The notes: generated from the letters alone by a model not told the origin. 64,000 nt of DNA from Areca catechu (GCA_021397845.1 CM038052.1:139505854-139569853), one strand, 5' to 3'; shown: positions 9,670 through 21,869, counted from the stretch's first letter. Made by a program: numbers and translations.

Positions 9670-11710
9670 TCAAAAAGAGTTTCCAAAAAGTATAGAAACT
9701 ACTAAAGACGTACTCACTATCAGATTCTTCCTTAGGTACATTGGTAGGCATACTTCACCATACCAAGAAGCAGGTCTATGAGGTCTACTAGAAGATGCAT
9801 GAGGTGCAGGTGCTCTAAGATGGTGAGAAGTGGTAGGACTCCTAGAGGAAATAGGAGAAGGGTCATAAAGAGATCTAGTCCTAGCAGTGATCTCCAAGGA
9901 TCTAACAGTGCCACAAATTGAAACCATCTCCATCCAGATTGCATCAAGTTTCTGTTCCATGTCCTTGAGGCTTGTAAGTACCTTGTTCATAGCCTCTTTC
10001 ATTTCACCAATTTCCTTTTGCATTGATATAAGTTCAGAAGCTTGGACATTAGCAAAAGCTTCAGCAGATCCTCTAAGTCTTCCAAGTTCTGACCTGATAA
10101 TCCCAATGCCTCGAGTGTAGTCATCTGCCATCTGTCTTGTCTCTGCAATTGTTCCCAAAGTGCATTTGGCTTCATTCAATTCAGTTCTATACTAATTTAA
10201 TATTGCATCAACTGAATTTTTTATAGCTTCAGAACTTGAAGAAATAAGGTCTAGGATAGGTTGAAGTTCCACTTGAGGTGTAGCTCTTGAAGTTTCTATT
10301 ACTTCAACTTTTCATTTAATGTTGCATCAACTGAATTTTTTATAGCTTCAAAACTTGAAGAAATAAGGTCTAGGATAGGTTAAAGTTCCACTTGAGTTGC
10401 AGCTCTTGAAGTTTCTTGCTTCAACTTTTCCTTGCAAGCTTGTGACATGTTCTTCTAGTTGAGACAGTCTACTATCCACTGACTGTTTTAGATCACCAAA
10501 AAGTGAAGTGATAGTTCCTGTCAGTGAATCAGCCAAAGCCATCATTTGAAACTTCAATCTGACTTTGAATGTTTGGAGGATGTGTAGCTGCTAGAGTGAA
10601 GTGTGGTAAATGTATATTAGCTGTAGGCAAATCAAATTTAGGTGTAGGCAAATCAAGATCAGGAAAAGGTACACCATCCTCCCCAAAAGTGGTAGTAGGC
10701 TCAAAAATAAGTGATTCTAGCTCAAGTCCAGGGGCAGTAGATGTTCCGGCTTCAGTAGCAGCAGTATCAACAGGTTCCTCATTTTCTTCTTCATCTTCTT
10801 CACTACTTGAACAACCTATTGCCCTGACATTGGTTCCTTTCTTTCTCCAAACACCTTCAACTTGAATGTAACCCATTCTTCCTAGTGACTTGGAGGTGTA
10901 GACATCTGTATGGTGCAGTTCAACTCCATCTTCACCTTCCAAATTCACACTTTGGGACTTAAGCAACAGGGTTAGCATTATTTCATAGGGTAAGCAAGCC
11001 TTAGCCTTTCTAACAGTCTCCTTCATTTGCATATTGATAATATGTGATAAGTTTACAGGAGTATTTTCTAAGATATGCTCCATAAGGCTCAGGTCCTTCT
11101 CAGTTACCCAATCAATCTTCCTGTCCTTTGCAAAAATATTCTACAAATGAAATTTTGTAGCAACTTCATTTCAAGAGATAATGTATTGGCAAAAAAAATT
11201 CCAATCCCATAGACTTCTTCCTTGTTTAGGATTGTTCTTAAAGCCTTTTCTCTATCTTGAATTGCTAAGAATTTCACTCCATCAATAGGTAAGTCCAGTA
11301 GACCATGTAGAAATTCTTCATTGACTACAACTCTTCTTCCTTTAACTGTAGATTCTACATGATTTGTCCCCAATCTCAAATTTTCATAAAATGTCTTAAC
11401 AAGAGAGGTGTAGGTCTTTTCATTTAGGGAGCAAAACTTCCTCCAACCTTGATCTTCAATCAAATCACCAATTTTAAACCAATCTCCTTATAAATTCAAA
11501 GTTAATACGACAGCCAGAGGTTATTGGTCTTATGGACATTGAAGGAATTTGACTTGGAGCACTTGGAGCATCTCTTGCAGATTCTTCCATATGTTCCTCA
11601 CTATGAACAATGGCAGTCGGCTCTTCTTGATGCCTCTTAGTCCTTCTTTCCCTTTCCACGGACAGAGCAGCCCTAATAGAGCATTTCCCCATAGCACATT
11701 TTGGAACCAT
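9670..11710 (-). pseudogene. B1 env-like ORF (SIRE-type extra ORF)
   Basis: Located after RNase H, as the env-like gene of SIRE-lineage copia elements; its role in plants is unknown. It starts at 11710 (MVPKCAMGKCS) with a basic, Arg/Lys-rich head, then RINFEFI, and in a second frame (11104-11463) GWRKFCSLNEKTYTSLV...FICRIFLQRTGR, the 'putative plant transposon protein' type domain. A third piece (10529-11083) has LMEHILENTPVN and an acidic Ser/Glu stretch. The end (9670-10557) is coiled-coil and then Pro/Ser-rich. A 119-bp duplication and several frameshifts break it. I see no clear signal peptide or transmembrane segment in the recognisable frame. Confidence 0.8.
10202..10437. repeat. 119-bp tandem duplication inside the B1 env-like ORF
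   Basis: Two adjacent near-copies, beginning GCATCAACTGAATTTTTTA at 10205 and again at 10324. The B4 copy has a single unit, so the duplication is specific to B1. As 119 is not a multiple of three, it shifts the frame. Confidence 0.9.
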
Positions 11711-11759
11711 TGCTAGGAAAGAGGAAGAAAAGAGAGATTGGAGAACTTAGAAGGAAGAT

Positions 11760-12180
11760 AGGAATCTTTTGAGTAGAATTAGGAGAGGAACGAACCATTA
11801 GAAAAGATGAAATGAAGGTTAGACGGCTCGGAATGGGGTTTATGCCCCAAAAAAAAAAATCTCAGGCACGAAAATCCAGTCTACTCGAAAAAGCCCTAGA
11901 GGGGCTCTAGTCGGCTCGGCCAGAACTCGTCCAAAATATACAGAGAATCTAGTTGACTCGAAAAAGCTCGAGCTGGCTAGGCCAGAACTCATTCAAAACA
12001 TGCAAAAAATCCAGTCGACTCGATTTCAGAGCCAGTCGACTCGAATAGAGAAATCAAGTTTTGGAAATTTCTAACACAATTATGAGAGAGATTTTGGAGA
12101 AAATTTCAAAGGAAATTTAGGCTCTATAATAGAGAATGAAAATAGGAGGTTCTCTAGATGATGTTTCCTTAAATTTAAAG
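11760..12180 (-). other. B1 pol-env spacer with GAGTCGGCTC-like array
   Basis: About 480 bp without coding signal between the RNase H end and the env-like start. Positions 11820-12060 hold about eight variants of AGTCG(A/G)CTCG, the same motif that fills the U3 of the LTRs. Equivalent arrays lie at 21880-22080 (B2) and 43560-43750 (B4). Confidence 0.75.
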
Positions 12181-12189
12181 GAATTAGAT

Positions 12190-12560
12190 TAGAGAATTTA
12201 AAAAGGATCGCAGAGTCCTAATTCACTTCTAATTAGTTCAAACTTGTCTTGATTAAGTGGCTTAGTAATATCACCATTTGAAACATGATCTCTAATAAAA
12301 TGATGTCTAATTTCAATGTGCTTGGTTCTAGAGTGTTGAATTGGATTCTTTGTTAAATTGATAGCACTTGTGTTATCACATTTAATTGGAATTTTATATT
12401 GTGATACAACAAAGTTTTCTAGTTGTTGTTTAATCCATAACACTTGAGCACAACAACTACCAGCAGCCATGTACTCTGTCTCAGCAGTGGACAAGGCTAC
12501 GGAGTTTTGCTTCTTATAGTGCCATGAGATTAAATTTAACCCTAGAAATTGGCATGTACC
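12190..12560 (-). pseudogene. B1 RNase H
   Basis: Copia RNase H: STAETEYMAAGSCCAQVLWI contains the catalytic Glu region, followed by CDNTSAINLTKNP with the catalytic Asp and HSRTKHIEIRHHFIRD. The open piece is 12198-12494, starting just after the SVALSTAE stretch; a shortened join before KPLNQDKFE suggests a small deletion relative to B4, which reads TEDQLANIFTKPLNQD. It ends the gag-pol frame. Confidence 0.85.
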
Positions 12561-12599
12561 GCTAGTGCTTTTCTATCTATTCTACAACCAGCATAGTCA

Positions 12600-13700
12600 G
12601 CATCAGAGAATCCAATCAAATTCAGGGTAGAATGTTAAGAATACCAAATTCCTAAATTACTTGTTCCTTTCAAGTATTTAATTATTCTTTTAATGGCAAG
12701 CATATGTGTTTCTTTTGGTGATGACTGAAATCTAGCACATACACATACACTATATAATATATCAGGTCTACTTGCAGTCAAATACAATAAAGATCCGATC
12801 GTACCTCTATATAGCTTTTGGTCAACATTGGTTCCATTTTCAACTTTGTCCAATCTATAAGCTGGGCTCATTGATTTGCTACTCTCCATGCCAAACTTTT
12901 TGATGATTTCTTTAATGTATTTGGCTTGGTTGATGAAGATGCCTCTTTTATTTGTTTTACTTGAAGTCCAAGGAAGCAGTTTAGTTCACCCATTAAGCAC
13001 ATTTCAAATTCTCCCTACATAAGCTTAGCAAATTCTTTACATAGAGATTCATTAGTTGCACCAAAAATGATATCATCAACATATATTTGTATAACTAAGA
13101 TATCATTATTCTTCTTTTTGATAAATTGTTTTTGTCTACATTTTCTCTTGAAAAATCATTTTCAATTAAGAAAGTGCTAAGTCTATCATACCAGGCTCTA
13201 TGTGCTTGTTTCAAACCATGCAATGCTTTGTTTAATTTAAATACGTGATTGGAAAATTATGATTTTCAAACCTGGTGGTTGTTTCACAAAAAACTTGTTC
13301 AGAGATAATACCATTAAGAAATGCACTTTTTACATCTATTTGAAAAGTTTGAAATTCATGTAGCAAGCAAATGCAAGTAGTAGTCTAATGGCTTCTAGTC
13401 TTGCTACAAGTGCATAAGTTTCATCAAAAAATACCTTCTTCTTGGTTATATCCCTTAGCCACTAGTCTAGCTTTGTTCTTATTATGTTTCCTGTTCATCT
13501 AATTTATTTCTATAGATCCATTTGGTTCCTATTATTGGATAGTCAATAGGTCTATCTACAAGTGTCCATACACTATTCCTTTCAAACTGATTTAATTCTT
13601 CATGCATTGCCATCATCCAGTTTGGGTCAGTCTTAGCTTCTTCTAGGCTATGGGGTTCTATTTGTGATACAAAGGCTAAGTAATCATGTGCATCCTTATA
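12600..13700 (-). pseudogene. B1 reverse transcriptase
   Basis: In sense order: KWVY-like N-terminus near 13520, KARLVAKGYNQE-type segment, ALHGLKQAHRAWYDRLS near 13200, IYVDDIIFGATNES with intact YVDD near 13075, GLQVKQ and MSPAYRLDKVENG, then IGSLLYL and RIIKYLKGTSNLGI (open piece 12635-12889). Several frameshifts and stops interrupt it. The closely similar B4 copy is more intact. Confidence 0.85.
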
Positions 13701-13739
13701 TGCAAACCTAGTCCTAACACCATATGAAGGATTCCAATG

Positions 13740-14930
13740 ATTAATTCTTTAGGGTGAGATGTAACATACCTCCAGTCCCTTGGTAGATTGTGTGATCCTT
13801 ACTTACCATTTCTTCTTCATCTTGACTGTCTTTATCTTGAATGCTCAAGTCAGCAATTCCTTATTGCAATGTACCTTCATCATTATCTATGCACTCTTCT
13901 TGTCTAGAAGGTGTAGGGTTAGTTTCAATAAATACAACATCTATTGACTCTTTAACAGTAAGAGTCCTTTGTTAAAAACCCGATATGCTTTGCTATGTGA
14001 TGAATAACCTATGAAAATTGCATCATCAGCTTTAGAATCAAAATTTTCTAAATTATCTTTTTCATTGTTATGCACAAAGCATTGCATCCAAACACATGAA
14101 ATAACTGATATTGGATTTTCTATCATTCCAAAGCTCATAGGGGGTTTCTTTAAAATAGGATGGATCAAAACGTAATTTAAAATATAATAAGCAGTGTTCA
14201 CCACTTCTGTCCAAAAGTACTTTGGAAGATTGCCTGCGCACAACATTATGCAAGCCATTTCTTTCAATGTACTATTTTTCCTCTCTACAACACTATTTTG
14301 TTGAGGTGTTATAGGAGCAGAGAAGTTGTGATCAATGCCAAATTCAGTACAATAATCTTCAAAAAATTGATTTTCAAATTCAGTTCTATGATCACTTCTA
14401 ATTGAAATTAAAGATAAGTTCTTTTGATTTGAAACCTTTTATGGAGTTTTCTGAAAACATGAAAAGTTTCATCTTTTGAAGAAATAAACAAAATCCAAGT
14501 AAATCTTGAAAAATTATCTACTATCACAAGAGCATATTTCATACCTCCTAGGCTTGTGGTCCTAGTAGGTCCGAAAAGGTCCATGTGAAGTAGTTCAAGT
14601 GGTCTTGTTGTAGAAACTATATTTTTTGATTTAAAACTCCTCCTGGTTGTTTGCCAATTGGCATGCATCACAAACATGATCCAAATCAACTTTAAACTTA
14701 CGCATGCCTCTAACAAGATCTTTCAAAATTAATTTGGCAATAGTTTGCATGCTAGCATGACCTAATCGTCTATGCCATAGTAAACACGACTCTTTGGTCT
14801 TAGTTTTCATTGCAACTAGACTGGGGCTACTTGACATGGCAAGATCATTAAGATCTACCACATAGATATTCCCAAGTCTATGTACAATGAACTTATTGCT
14901 AGAATTTAAAGAGTTAGTTACTATATACAT
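13740..14930 (-). pseudogene. B1 integrase
   Basis: The pre-integrase zinc module reads WHRRLGHASM...HVCDACQ (HX4H...CX2C) at about 14640-14800. The core has DLFGPTRT (first Asp), SDHRTEFEN near 14385 (second Asp) and VVERKN near 14290 (Glu), so the D,D-35-E residues survive. The C-terminal part is 13941-14267 (LPKYFWTEVVNTAYYILN). The frame is broken between these pieces. Confidence 0.85.
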
Positions 14931-15039
14931 AGAAGATTCAAATACAACTTTGAAGCCTTTATCACATAATTAACTTATGCTTAAGAGATTATACTTCAAC
15001 TTGTCTACTAGCAAAACATTTTCAACAAAAGTGAAGGGA

Positions 15040-15200
15040 GTTATTTTGATCTTACCAATACCGATTATTCTCCCTTTGCCATTGTCTCCAAAGGTGACCA
15101 TACCTTCTTCTTTCATTTCAATTATGATAAACTAGTCCTTGTCACCCGTCATATGTCTTAAGCAGCACTATCTAAGTACCACCTTTTCTTCATTCTTTGG
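15040..15200 (-). pseudogene. B1 aspartic protease
   Basis: The active-site stretch reads RWYLDSAA followed at once by a stop, where B3 and B4 keep RWYLDSGCSRYM. The change of DSG to DSA plus the stop would inactivate the polyprotein protease. Downstream residues include MVTFGDNGKG-like sequence in shifted frame. Confidence 0.75.
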
Positions 15201-15299
15201 ACTGCAAGATATTCCTGCAAAATAATCAATGAATTCTTTTAGGTACCCAGCTATCTTGGGACCTTGCAGGTCAGCAGAGGTGGTTCCTTTGGCAACACA

Positions 15300-17105
15300 G
15301 ATTTTTCTTACATTCTTATGGACATTTCTAGAATTATTGCAATCAAAAGCTTTATGTCCTATTTTTTGCAAACATAGCATACAACTTTAGAGTTTTATTA
15401 GGAGCAGAATTAAAAGTTCTAAAAGTTGATGCAATTGATGCAGATTTTAAACTTTTGAAATATAAACCTTTTTGCTCAAGTTTTTAAGTACATACGATAA
15501 AGATTTTGAAGTTGAAACATTTTGGTGTAGCCAAGACCTTTTGTGATAAATGTTTTGAACAGGTGCTTTAGATTTCATAAAAGTAGTTGCTGAAATTCCA
15601 TTCATAATAGACGTTTTAAAACCAATTCTAGCTTTGTTTCCTGAAATTTGTTGTTCTTTTATAATTAACTCAAGCTTATTTGAAGATAAAGTAAGTTTTT
15701 CAACTAATGGCTTGAGTTTTGTAACCTCCTTCTTCAGTTCAATGTTTTCAGCAAGTAAATCATTATTTTTTCTCTCACATAAAGATTTTCATTTTTCAGC
15801 TTTTTAATTCCTTCAGAAAAGTCATGCAGTTCTTTTTGCAATTAAAATTCTTTTCTGAAATTCATTTTTCTATTTGAGTAAAGAGTCATTCATATTTTTC
15901 AATGATTTTATCTTTACTCCAGCTTTCTTAAATTCAATAATAGATCATAAAATGCAGAATTTAATTCATCAAATGTAAATTCAATGCAATTGCTAGGGGA
16001 TGTTACCTCATCTTCGGGACCCATTAGACACAGATTTGCAGTCTTGGTGGTCTCTCTTCTTCAGATGAAGATGATTCTTCACTATTGCTCCATGTGGCAA
16101 CCATGGCTTTCTTCTTCTTTTTCTGTCTGAAGGATTTCTTCAATAGAGAAAAGTCTGGACGAATGTGCCTCATCTTCTTGCATTCATAGTATGTGGAGAC
16201 TACTTCTTTATCTCTCTCTATGTTCTTTTCTTTTTCTTTTCGTTAATCATCCTATGGAATTTCTTGTTGAATCTTCCCTTCTTTCTTTTCATGAACTTTG
16301 TAAATCTCCTCACAACCATTGTGATATCATCGTCTTCTAGGTCATCATTGGAGGAGGTGCTTTCTTCTTCAGACTCTTCATCATCCCTCTTTGATTCGGT
16401 CGCTGCTCTGAGGGCTATAGTTCTCTATTTCTTCTGTTCGTCTCAGTTCTGTGCTGCATAGTCAGCTCATGGGTGATGAGTGATCCCAGTAGTTCATCCA
16501 GTAGTAATGTGTTGAGATCTTTGGCCTCCTGGATTGCTTTCACATTAGGATCCACTTGTTAGGTAAAGAACGAGTAGTATCTTCTGAACTAGATCAGCAT
16601 TTGAATATACCCTGCCAAGACTCTTCAAACCATTAATAATATTTGTAAATCTAGAGAACATGATAGAAATATTTCAGAAGGTTCCATTTTAAACAGTTCA
16701 TAGTTATGAACTAAAAGATTTATCTTGAGGTTTACACTTGGGAAGTATCCTCATGGGTCACCTCAACTTTGTCCCATATTTCCTTTGCTGAAGAGCAAGT
16801 GGAAATTCGGTTAAACTCATTTGCATCCAAAGCATAGTATAGTAAATTCATTTTTTGTATTCTTGAATTCTCCCATTTTCATGTCATGTTCATCCAGTCC
16901 TCTGAAGCTTAGGGATGTCCATGCCATCAACTTTGATCATGGGAATGTGTGGCCCTTTTAAGATGACCTTTCATAATTGAAAATCTACAGCTTGAATATA
17001 AATTTTCATTTGTGCTTTCCAATAAGAGTAATTAGTGCATGTGAATAGTGGAGGTCTATTTGTAGACTGGCCTTCGGCCAAGGATGTACTCATGGGATGA
17101 GCCAT
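15300..17105 (-). pseudogene. B1 gag
   Basis: The start codon at 17105 begins MAHPMSTSLAEGQSTNRPPLF, 30 bases after the primer site, like the B3 gag at 35788. Downstream come NYSYWKA, the UBN2 region and an acidic/basic linker (16080-16400). The nucleocapsid knuckle near 16170 reads YYECKKMRHIRPDF, where B3 has CYECKKLGHIRPDC: first and last Cys are lost. A second zinc-knuckle-like piece lies at 15168-15380. Many stops; no frame longer than a few hundred bases. Confidence 0.8.
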
Positions 17106-17134
17106 CAATCTTTGCTCGAGTAATCAAAGACACT

Positions 17135-17146
17135 GCTCTGATACCA
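17135..17146 (-). other. B1 primer-binding site (tRNA-iMet)
   Basis: TGGTATCAGAGC in sense, matching the 3' end complement of initiator tRNA-Met, two bases from the LTR end at 17149. It fixes the element's orientation. Confidence 0.9.
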
Positions 17147-17148
17147 GC

Positions 17149-18672
17149 TGTTGCCAAGGTGGCTTTCCCAGGAGGGGGGTGAATTGGAATTACAAAATTT
17201 CTTGCAAAAATGTGCACAAGTAAATCCCTTAGTGGTTGAGTGTTGTGTTAATCAAAATTAAATGCAGAAGTAGAAAAGTAAGTAAAGAACAATACAAACA
17301 AAGCATGTTTAGAGTGGTTCGGAGCAACCCAGCTCCTACGTCTACTACCCAAGATCACCATTTGGGATTTCCACTAATCCCCCAAATCGGAATACAGTCG
17401 GATTATTTTACAAGCTCACAATCCCAACCTCTACATTTTGTTTTTTGTTAACCGAATCACCAAAGAAACTCACACTAGGTTTTCACAGGCTCACCTAGAA
17501 TCTCTACACTTTGGTTTCAGTAGGCTCACCAAGGAAAATATTTGGTTTTTACAACCGGGCTTACCAATAACCCAAGTATTCTAAGTGTAGAATAAAAAGC
17601 AACAGAAATGACAAACTAAGTTGTCTGGTGGTTGCCAATGCAGGTGAGTGAAGCTCAATTGAATGCCTTTCAATGCACTTCAATGGCTTCCTTGCTTTCC
17701 TCAAAAGATGCTTCAAGCTCTGATATGAGGGTGAAGGCTTGAAGACTGACTTCAAAGCTCAGTGCTCTCTCTTCAATAAATGTTCAATGAATGTTTAATA
17801 ACACATTAGCTTCTCTAAGGATGTTCTCATACCTCATTTATAGAGACTTCAACTGCATTCCCTTGATTTGTGACCGTTGTAGACCATTAGGAAGTGACAG
17901 GTTACCGTTGGAGCACTTTTGGAATTCAAAATCAGAAAACTGGAACTAGCCATTGGAAGTGACCCCATCATTCTAGTCGAATCAGACATTCTTCGAGTCA
18001 GCTCGGATTAGGTTTGGGTCAGCTGAGCTGAATGCCAGTCGGCTAGGTTCCACAGTTGAGAAAATAGTTCACTCTGGACGAGTCGGCTAGGTTGAAATCC
18101 AGTCAGCTCGGATCTCCGAGATTCTCAGAATATTTTCAACTAAGTTCTGGATGAGTTGGTTGGGCTGTACTCCAGTCAGCTCAGATCTCTGAGGTTCTCA
18201 AAACATTCTCAACCAAGTTCTGGACGAGTCGGCTGGGACTTGATGCGAGTCGGCTGGGTCTACATGCTAGAGATCTTCTTTCTTTTGCCAGTGCTAGAGT
18301 CAGCTAGTTCCTCCATCCAGTCGACTCGAGATTTGGCTCTTCACCCAGACCAATTCTTATTCTCCAGAACTCACATGCCAAGCTTTGAAGGTTTTCTTTA
18401 GATCTTCTTATAACACAATCAAGAAAAATTAAAGCTTGAAACTAGTAAAAGCAACCCTTTATCTTTGATTCAAATAGGAATTTTTTGTTGGGTTCTTCTT
18501 TACAATATTCTAATTACTTATAACTCAACACAAAGAAATAAAAGTTGTAGGGTTCAAAAAATATGTCAAAGTAGTCATCCTACAAAAACTTGTCAACCAT
18601 TTGAAGAGTTGTTAGATAACAAAATATATGCTCTAATATTTTGTTATATCAAAATCACTTCAGGGTTCAACA
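17149..18672 (-). repeat. B1 5' LTR
   Basis: 1,524 bp, TGTTGCCAAGG...GGGTTCAACA on the plus strand, pairing with 7476-9005. TATA box at 17836-17842 and GAGTCGGCTCGG-like array at 18000-18320. Followed by target duplication CTTTG. Confidence 0.95.
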
Positions 18673-18677
18673 CTTTG
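18673..18677. repeat. target-site duplication of B1 (right)
   Basis: CTTTG, identical to 7471-7475. Confidence 0.9.
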
Positions 18678-19480
18678 AGTCGATAGGTCGAGTCGCCAAA
18701 TCTTCAGTGCAGTCAGCTCTTTGTCTCATGGTGCAAAACTTCACTCTGGATGAGTCGGCTCTGATATCTCGAGTCGGCTCGAACTTATATCTTTGAGAAT
18801 CTTGAACTTGATTTGGCTCTTTTGATCTTTGGTCGGCTCTTCTTCTTGGGTTTTGAAATCCTTACTCTAGAAGAGTCGGCTCAATGCAGTTCGGGTCGGC
18901 TCGCTTTCTCAAGTCTTCAAAATTAGGTCTGACAGAGTCGGCTCTTTCTGGTTCAGGTCGGCTCGCCTAGCTGTTCTTAGAAATCTTAAAAAACTGGACT
19001 ATGGAAGAGTCGTCTCGGACATATTCTAGTCGACATGGATTCAGTATAGTCGGCTCGGTTACCTTCGAGTCAACTCTGATTTCTGCGTACCAGAATCCTT
19101 ACTACATTCCATGAGGTGGAGTTGGCTCTTCAACATGCTGGGTCAGCTCGAGTAACTTCTTCAAGATTTTTATAATTGAACTTAAAGAAAAACTCTCACC
19201 AACACTTTTACATTTTTCATGCACACCAACTCAAAATAATTCTAAGGTACACACACATAGAAGTAACCCTTTTTCATGATTTTTTCTTAGCTTTTTCATT
19301 GGGTTCCTCTTTACAAAATCAGATTACAACACAACTCATATCAAGAACTAAAGATGTAGGGTTGAAGTTTGAATAACTATATCATCCAACAAAAACTTGT
19401 AAACCACTTGAAGAGTTGTTAGAAATAAATGTACATGCTCCAATGTTTGGTTATCATCAAAATAACTTATGGGGTCAACA
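18678..19480 (-). repeat. B2 3' LTR, right part
   Basis: Continues the LTR broken at 7475; together about 1,676 bp. It is dense in AGTCGGCTC motifs (18680-19150) and ends GGGGTCAACA next to the polypurine tract. In sense the LTR starts TGTTGACCCC, as in B3 and B4. Confidence 0.9.
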
Positions 19481-19508
19481 ATCTCCCACTTTTTGATGAT
19501 GACAAAAC
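19445..19508 (-). other. polypurine tract within inverted repeat, B2
   Basis: Arms GTTTGGTTATCATCAAAA (19445-19462) and TTTTGATGATGACAAAAC (19491-19508) flank the LTR edge and a tract with one interruption (AGTGGGAGAT in sense). The mismatches would be G-U or A-C in RNA. Confidence 0.75.
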
Positions 19509-20358
19509 ACTAGGCATGAAAAATTCTTTACACTTACATGTATAAATGTATTTGAAAGTGAATATTCACATGTATCTGAGCTAACTGTATTTGTAAATAA
19601 GTATCAGAGCTCTAAAGATGAAATTGTCTAGTATTGATGTTAGTGCTTATATGTATTTCAAAGTACTAGACTTTGCATGCTTCATAACATCAGAATTAAA
19701 ACATTGAGTATTAGAGTTTAAAATTTGACAAAATTAAGAGTAACTTTAAATAAATTAGAGCAAGTGAAGGATTTAGAATTAAAGCCGTTCTTTTAAGAGA
19801 ATCTCCCCCTTTCTCTAGGTTTTGAAATAATATAGCAGTTAGGTCAAATTTGAATACTATCACTTTTGTGCTCCCCCTTTTTCATTCTTTTTATGTACTT
19901 TAAGAATAATTGAATAGGAAGCTCAACATAGATATCAGAATTTTCATGACAACTCAATTATAGATACCATTTTCCTATTTTTCTTATTTCTCTCCCTTTT
20001 TATCAATCAATCAAAAAGGTATGTTCAATAAAGCTCAGATTTTGAAATAGACTGAGAAAGTATTTAATTTTTGTTTGAGATGATTTCACTTTCTCAAAAT
20101 TGAAATTCTAATTAAAATCTCATCATTGTTGTATCAAAAATATTGTATGAATAGAAGGATATCACATGACAACAACAAAAATTACTAAAAGAACTTTCAT
20201 TTCATTAAGAAAAAAGTACATTCATTCAGTAGAAGATAAAAGGTAGAATATTCATATATCAAAAAGTGAGAAGTACAAAGAAGTGATCAATCACAACCAA
20301 AAGACTAACTAAACTACCTATTCTTCCTCTTCACTAGAAGAAGAGGTGCCAATCTCTA
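19509..20358 (-). other. B2 3' spacer
   Basis: AT-rich, without a gene. It holds additional polypurine-like tracts (CTCCCCCTTT at about 19803 and 19872 on the plus strand) and the stem CCTTTTT (19995-20001) / AAAAAGG (20013-20019). Confidence 0.65.
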
Positions 20359-21734
20359 CTACCTTATCAAAGGTCTTGTTTTTAGGGATTTAAACCTTAA
20401 ATCTTTGAATCTAGTTCTAACAGGGGCTCTAAATGCCTTGGACTTTTTCGCCTTGGGTTTTTTCTCGGTCATAACAGGTTTGGGTTTGACTGAAGGTGGA
20501 TCAGATGAATGAATAGGAGCAAGAGACTCAAGTGACTCTTTGATGATCTGTGTAGAAGTATCTTCAGTAGTGACTGTTTCCTTCTGAGATTGCAGCAAGA
20601 TACTTCTGACTTCTTCTTTAAAATCCTTCATTTCCTTTTCCATTTTCTCCTTGTGAAGCTTATGTTCAGATCTTATTTTCTGCAAGCTGGCATTAACTGT
20701 ATTTTTTGTTTCATCAATTGCAGAATTCATGTGATCTATCAATGAATTTGAGATAGTTTCCATCTTCTGAAATATTAGCTTTTTAAGGTCAAATGGAGTA
20801 ATCATTGTACCTTCAGATTTGTCTTCAACAGCAGTAGCTTCATCATCTTCTGAGGAAGTAGCAGCAAACTAACTAGACACTTTCTTTATCCATACTCCTT
20901 GTAATTTGTAACCCATTCTTTTCAGTGAATTGAAGAAATAAGTGTCAGAGTAATGTAGAGGCTTGCCTATCTCATTGGTTAGATTAATTCCAGCTTCTTC
21001 AAATAGTAAGGTAAAAAGCATATTATAGGGTAGGCAAGCTTTAACATTTCTAGCTGCTTCAGTCATTTGAATCATCATTATATAAGGAAGGTTGAGAGGC
21101 TTTTTTCTATCAAATGTCTTATAAAAGTCATGTCTTTCTCGCTAACCTAGTCAAAACGACCGATTCTAGGAAGAAATATTCTGCTGACCATATTGTGAAG
21201 AAGCCTCATTTCCTTTGATAGTAAGTTGGCCTGAACATGTTGAACGGAGCTCACATTTTCTATTTCCAAAATAAGGTTTAGAGTGTGTTCTTTGTCCAGT
21301 AGGGTAAGCTCGGTGGCACCGTCCGTTGGCATTTGAAGCAAGCTACCCAAATTTTCTTTATCCATAATTATTTTGACTCCTTTGACAGTTGACTCTAAAT
21401 GGAACTCCTTAAGAACTATAATTTCATAGAAAATTCGTACCAGTGAGGGATAGGTTAAAATGTCCAATTAATAGAAATACTTCCAACCCTGGCTGTCTAT
21501 CCATCTTCCGATCTTCATTTTCATTTTTTCTAGAAATAAGAAATCTATCCTTCTTCTACAAGTAATGGGCCGGTTGGCCATAGAGATAATCTGTCCAGGA
21601 GGAGGAGTTTCTTCTTCTTGTTGCTCAGGAGTGGTAGACCTTTTCCTCTTTTCTCTTTTTCCTTTTGCATCTTCATTGTGTGTGCTTGATTCACCTACTT
21701 GAAGAATCTTCCTTGCAGATCTTCATGGAGCCAT
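20359..21734 (-). pseudogene. B2 env-like ORF, divergent copy
   Basis: Starts at 21734 with MAP then a stop where B4 has MAPKRATGK. The body keeps GWKYFY, YPSLVRIFYE, LESTVKGVKI and LLHNMVSRIFLPRIGRFD (21147-21467), then NVKACLPYNMLFTLLFE (20869-21078), matching the same domain of B1 and B4 at clearly lower similarity. The tail (20359-20805) is a long coiled coil followed by a Lys/Pro-rich end, unlike the Pro/Ser tails of B1 and B4. This is a separate subfamily of the env-like gene. Confidence 0.75.
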
Positions 21735-21869
21735 TGCAGTGGGATTTAGGAAATTAAGGATCTGGGAATGGTTCTTGAGAGATCGGTAAAGGTTTCGAGT
21801 GGAGTAGGGTGAGTTTGATGTGAAAATATAAAGAGTTATGTTCAAGAAAAGATTACACGGAACTATTTA

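Larger units (their letters stand above)
7476..18672 (-). mobile_element. complete but decayed SIRE-like Ty1/copia B1
   Basis: An 11.2-kb element with both LTRs (7476-9005 and 17149-18672), a perfect 5-bp target duplication (CTTTG), a tRNA-iMet primer site and a polypurine tract. In sense order it encodes gag, protease, integrase, RT, RNase H and, after a spacer, an env-like ORF, the order of the SIRE/Maximus copia lineage. All genes are broken. Over the first about 270 bases the LTRs differ at roughly one base in ten by eye, so the insertion is old. Confidence 0.95.

Noticed and set aside
9732..9947. Leu-rich frame that could suggest a membrane segment of the env-like protein (also near 41518-41700)
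   Set aside because: It is an alternative frame; the frame continuous with the conserved domain is Pro/Ser-rich, so no transmembrane claim is made.
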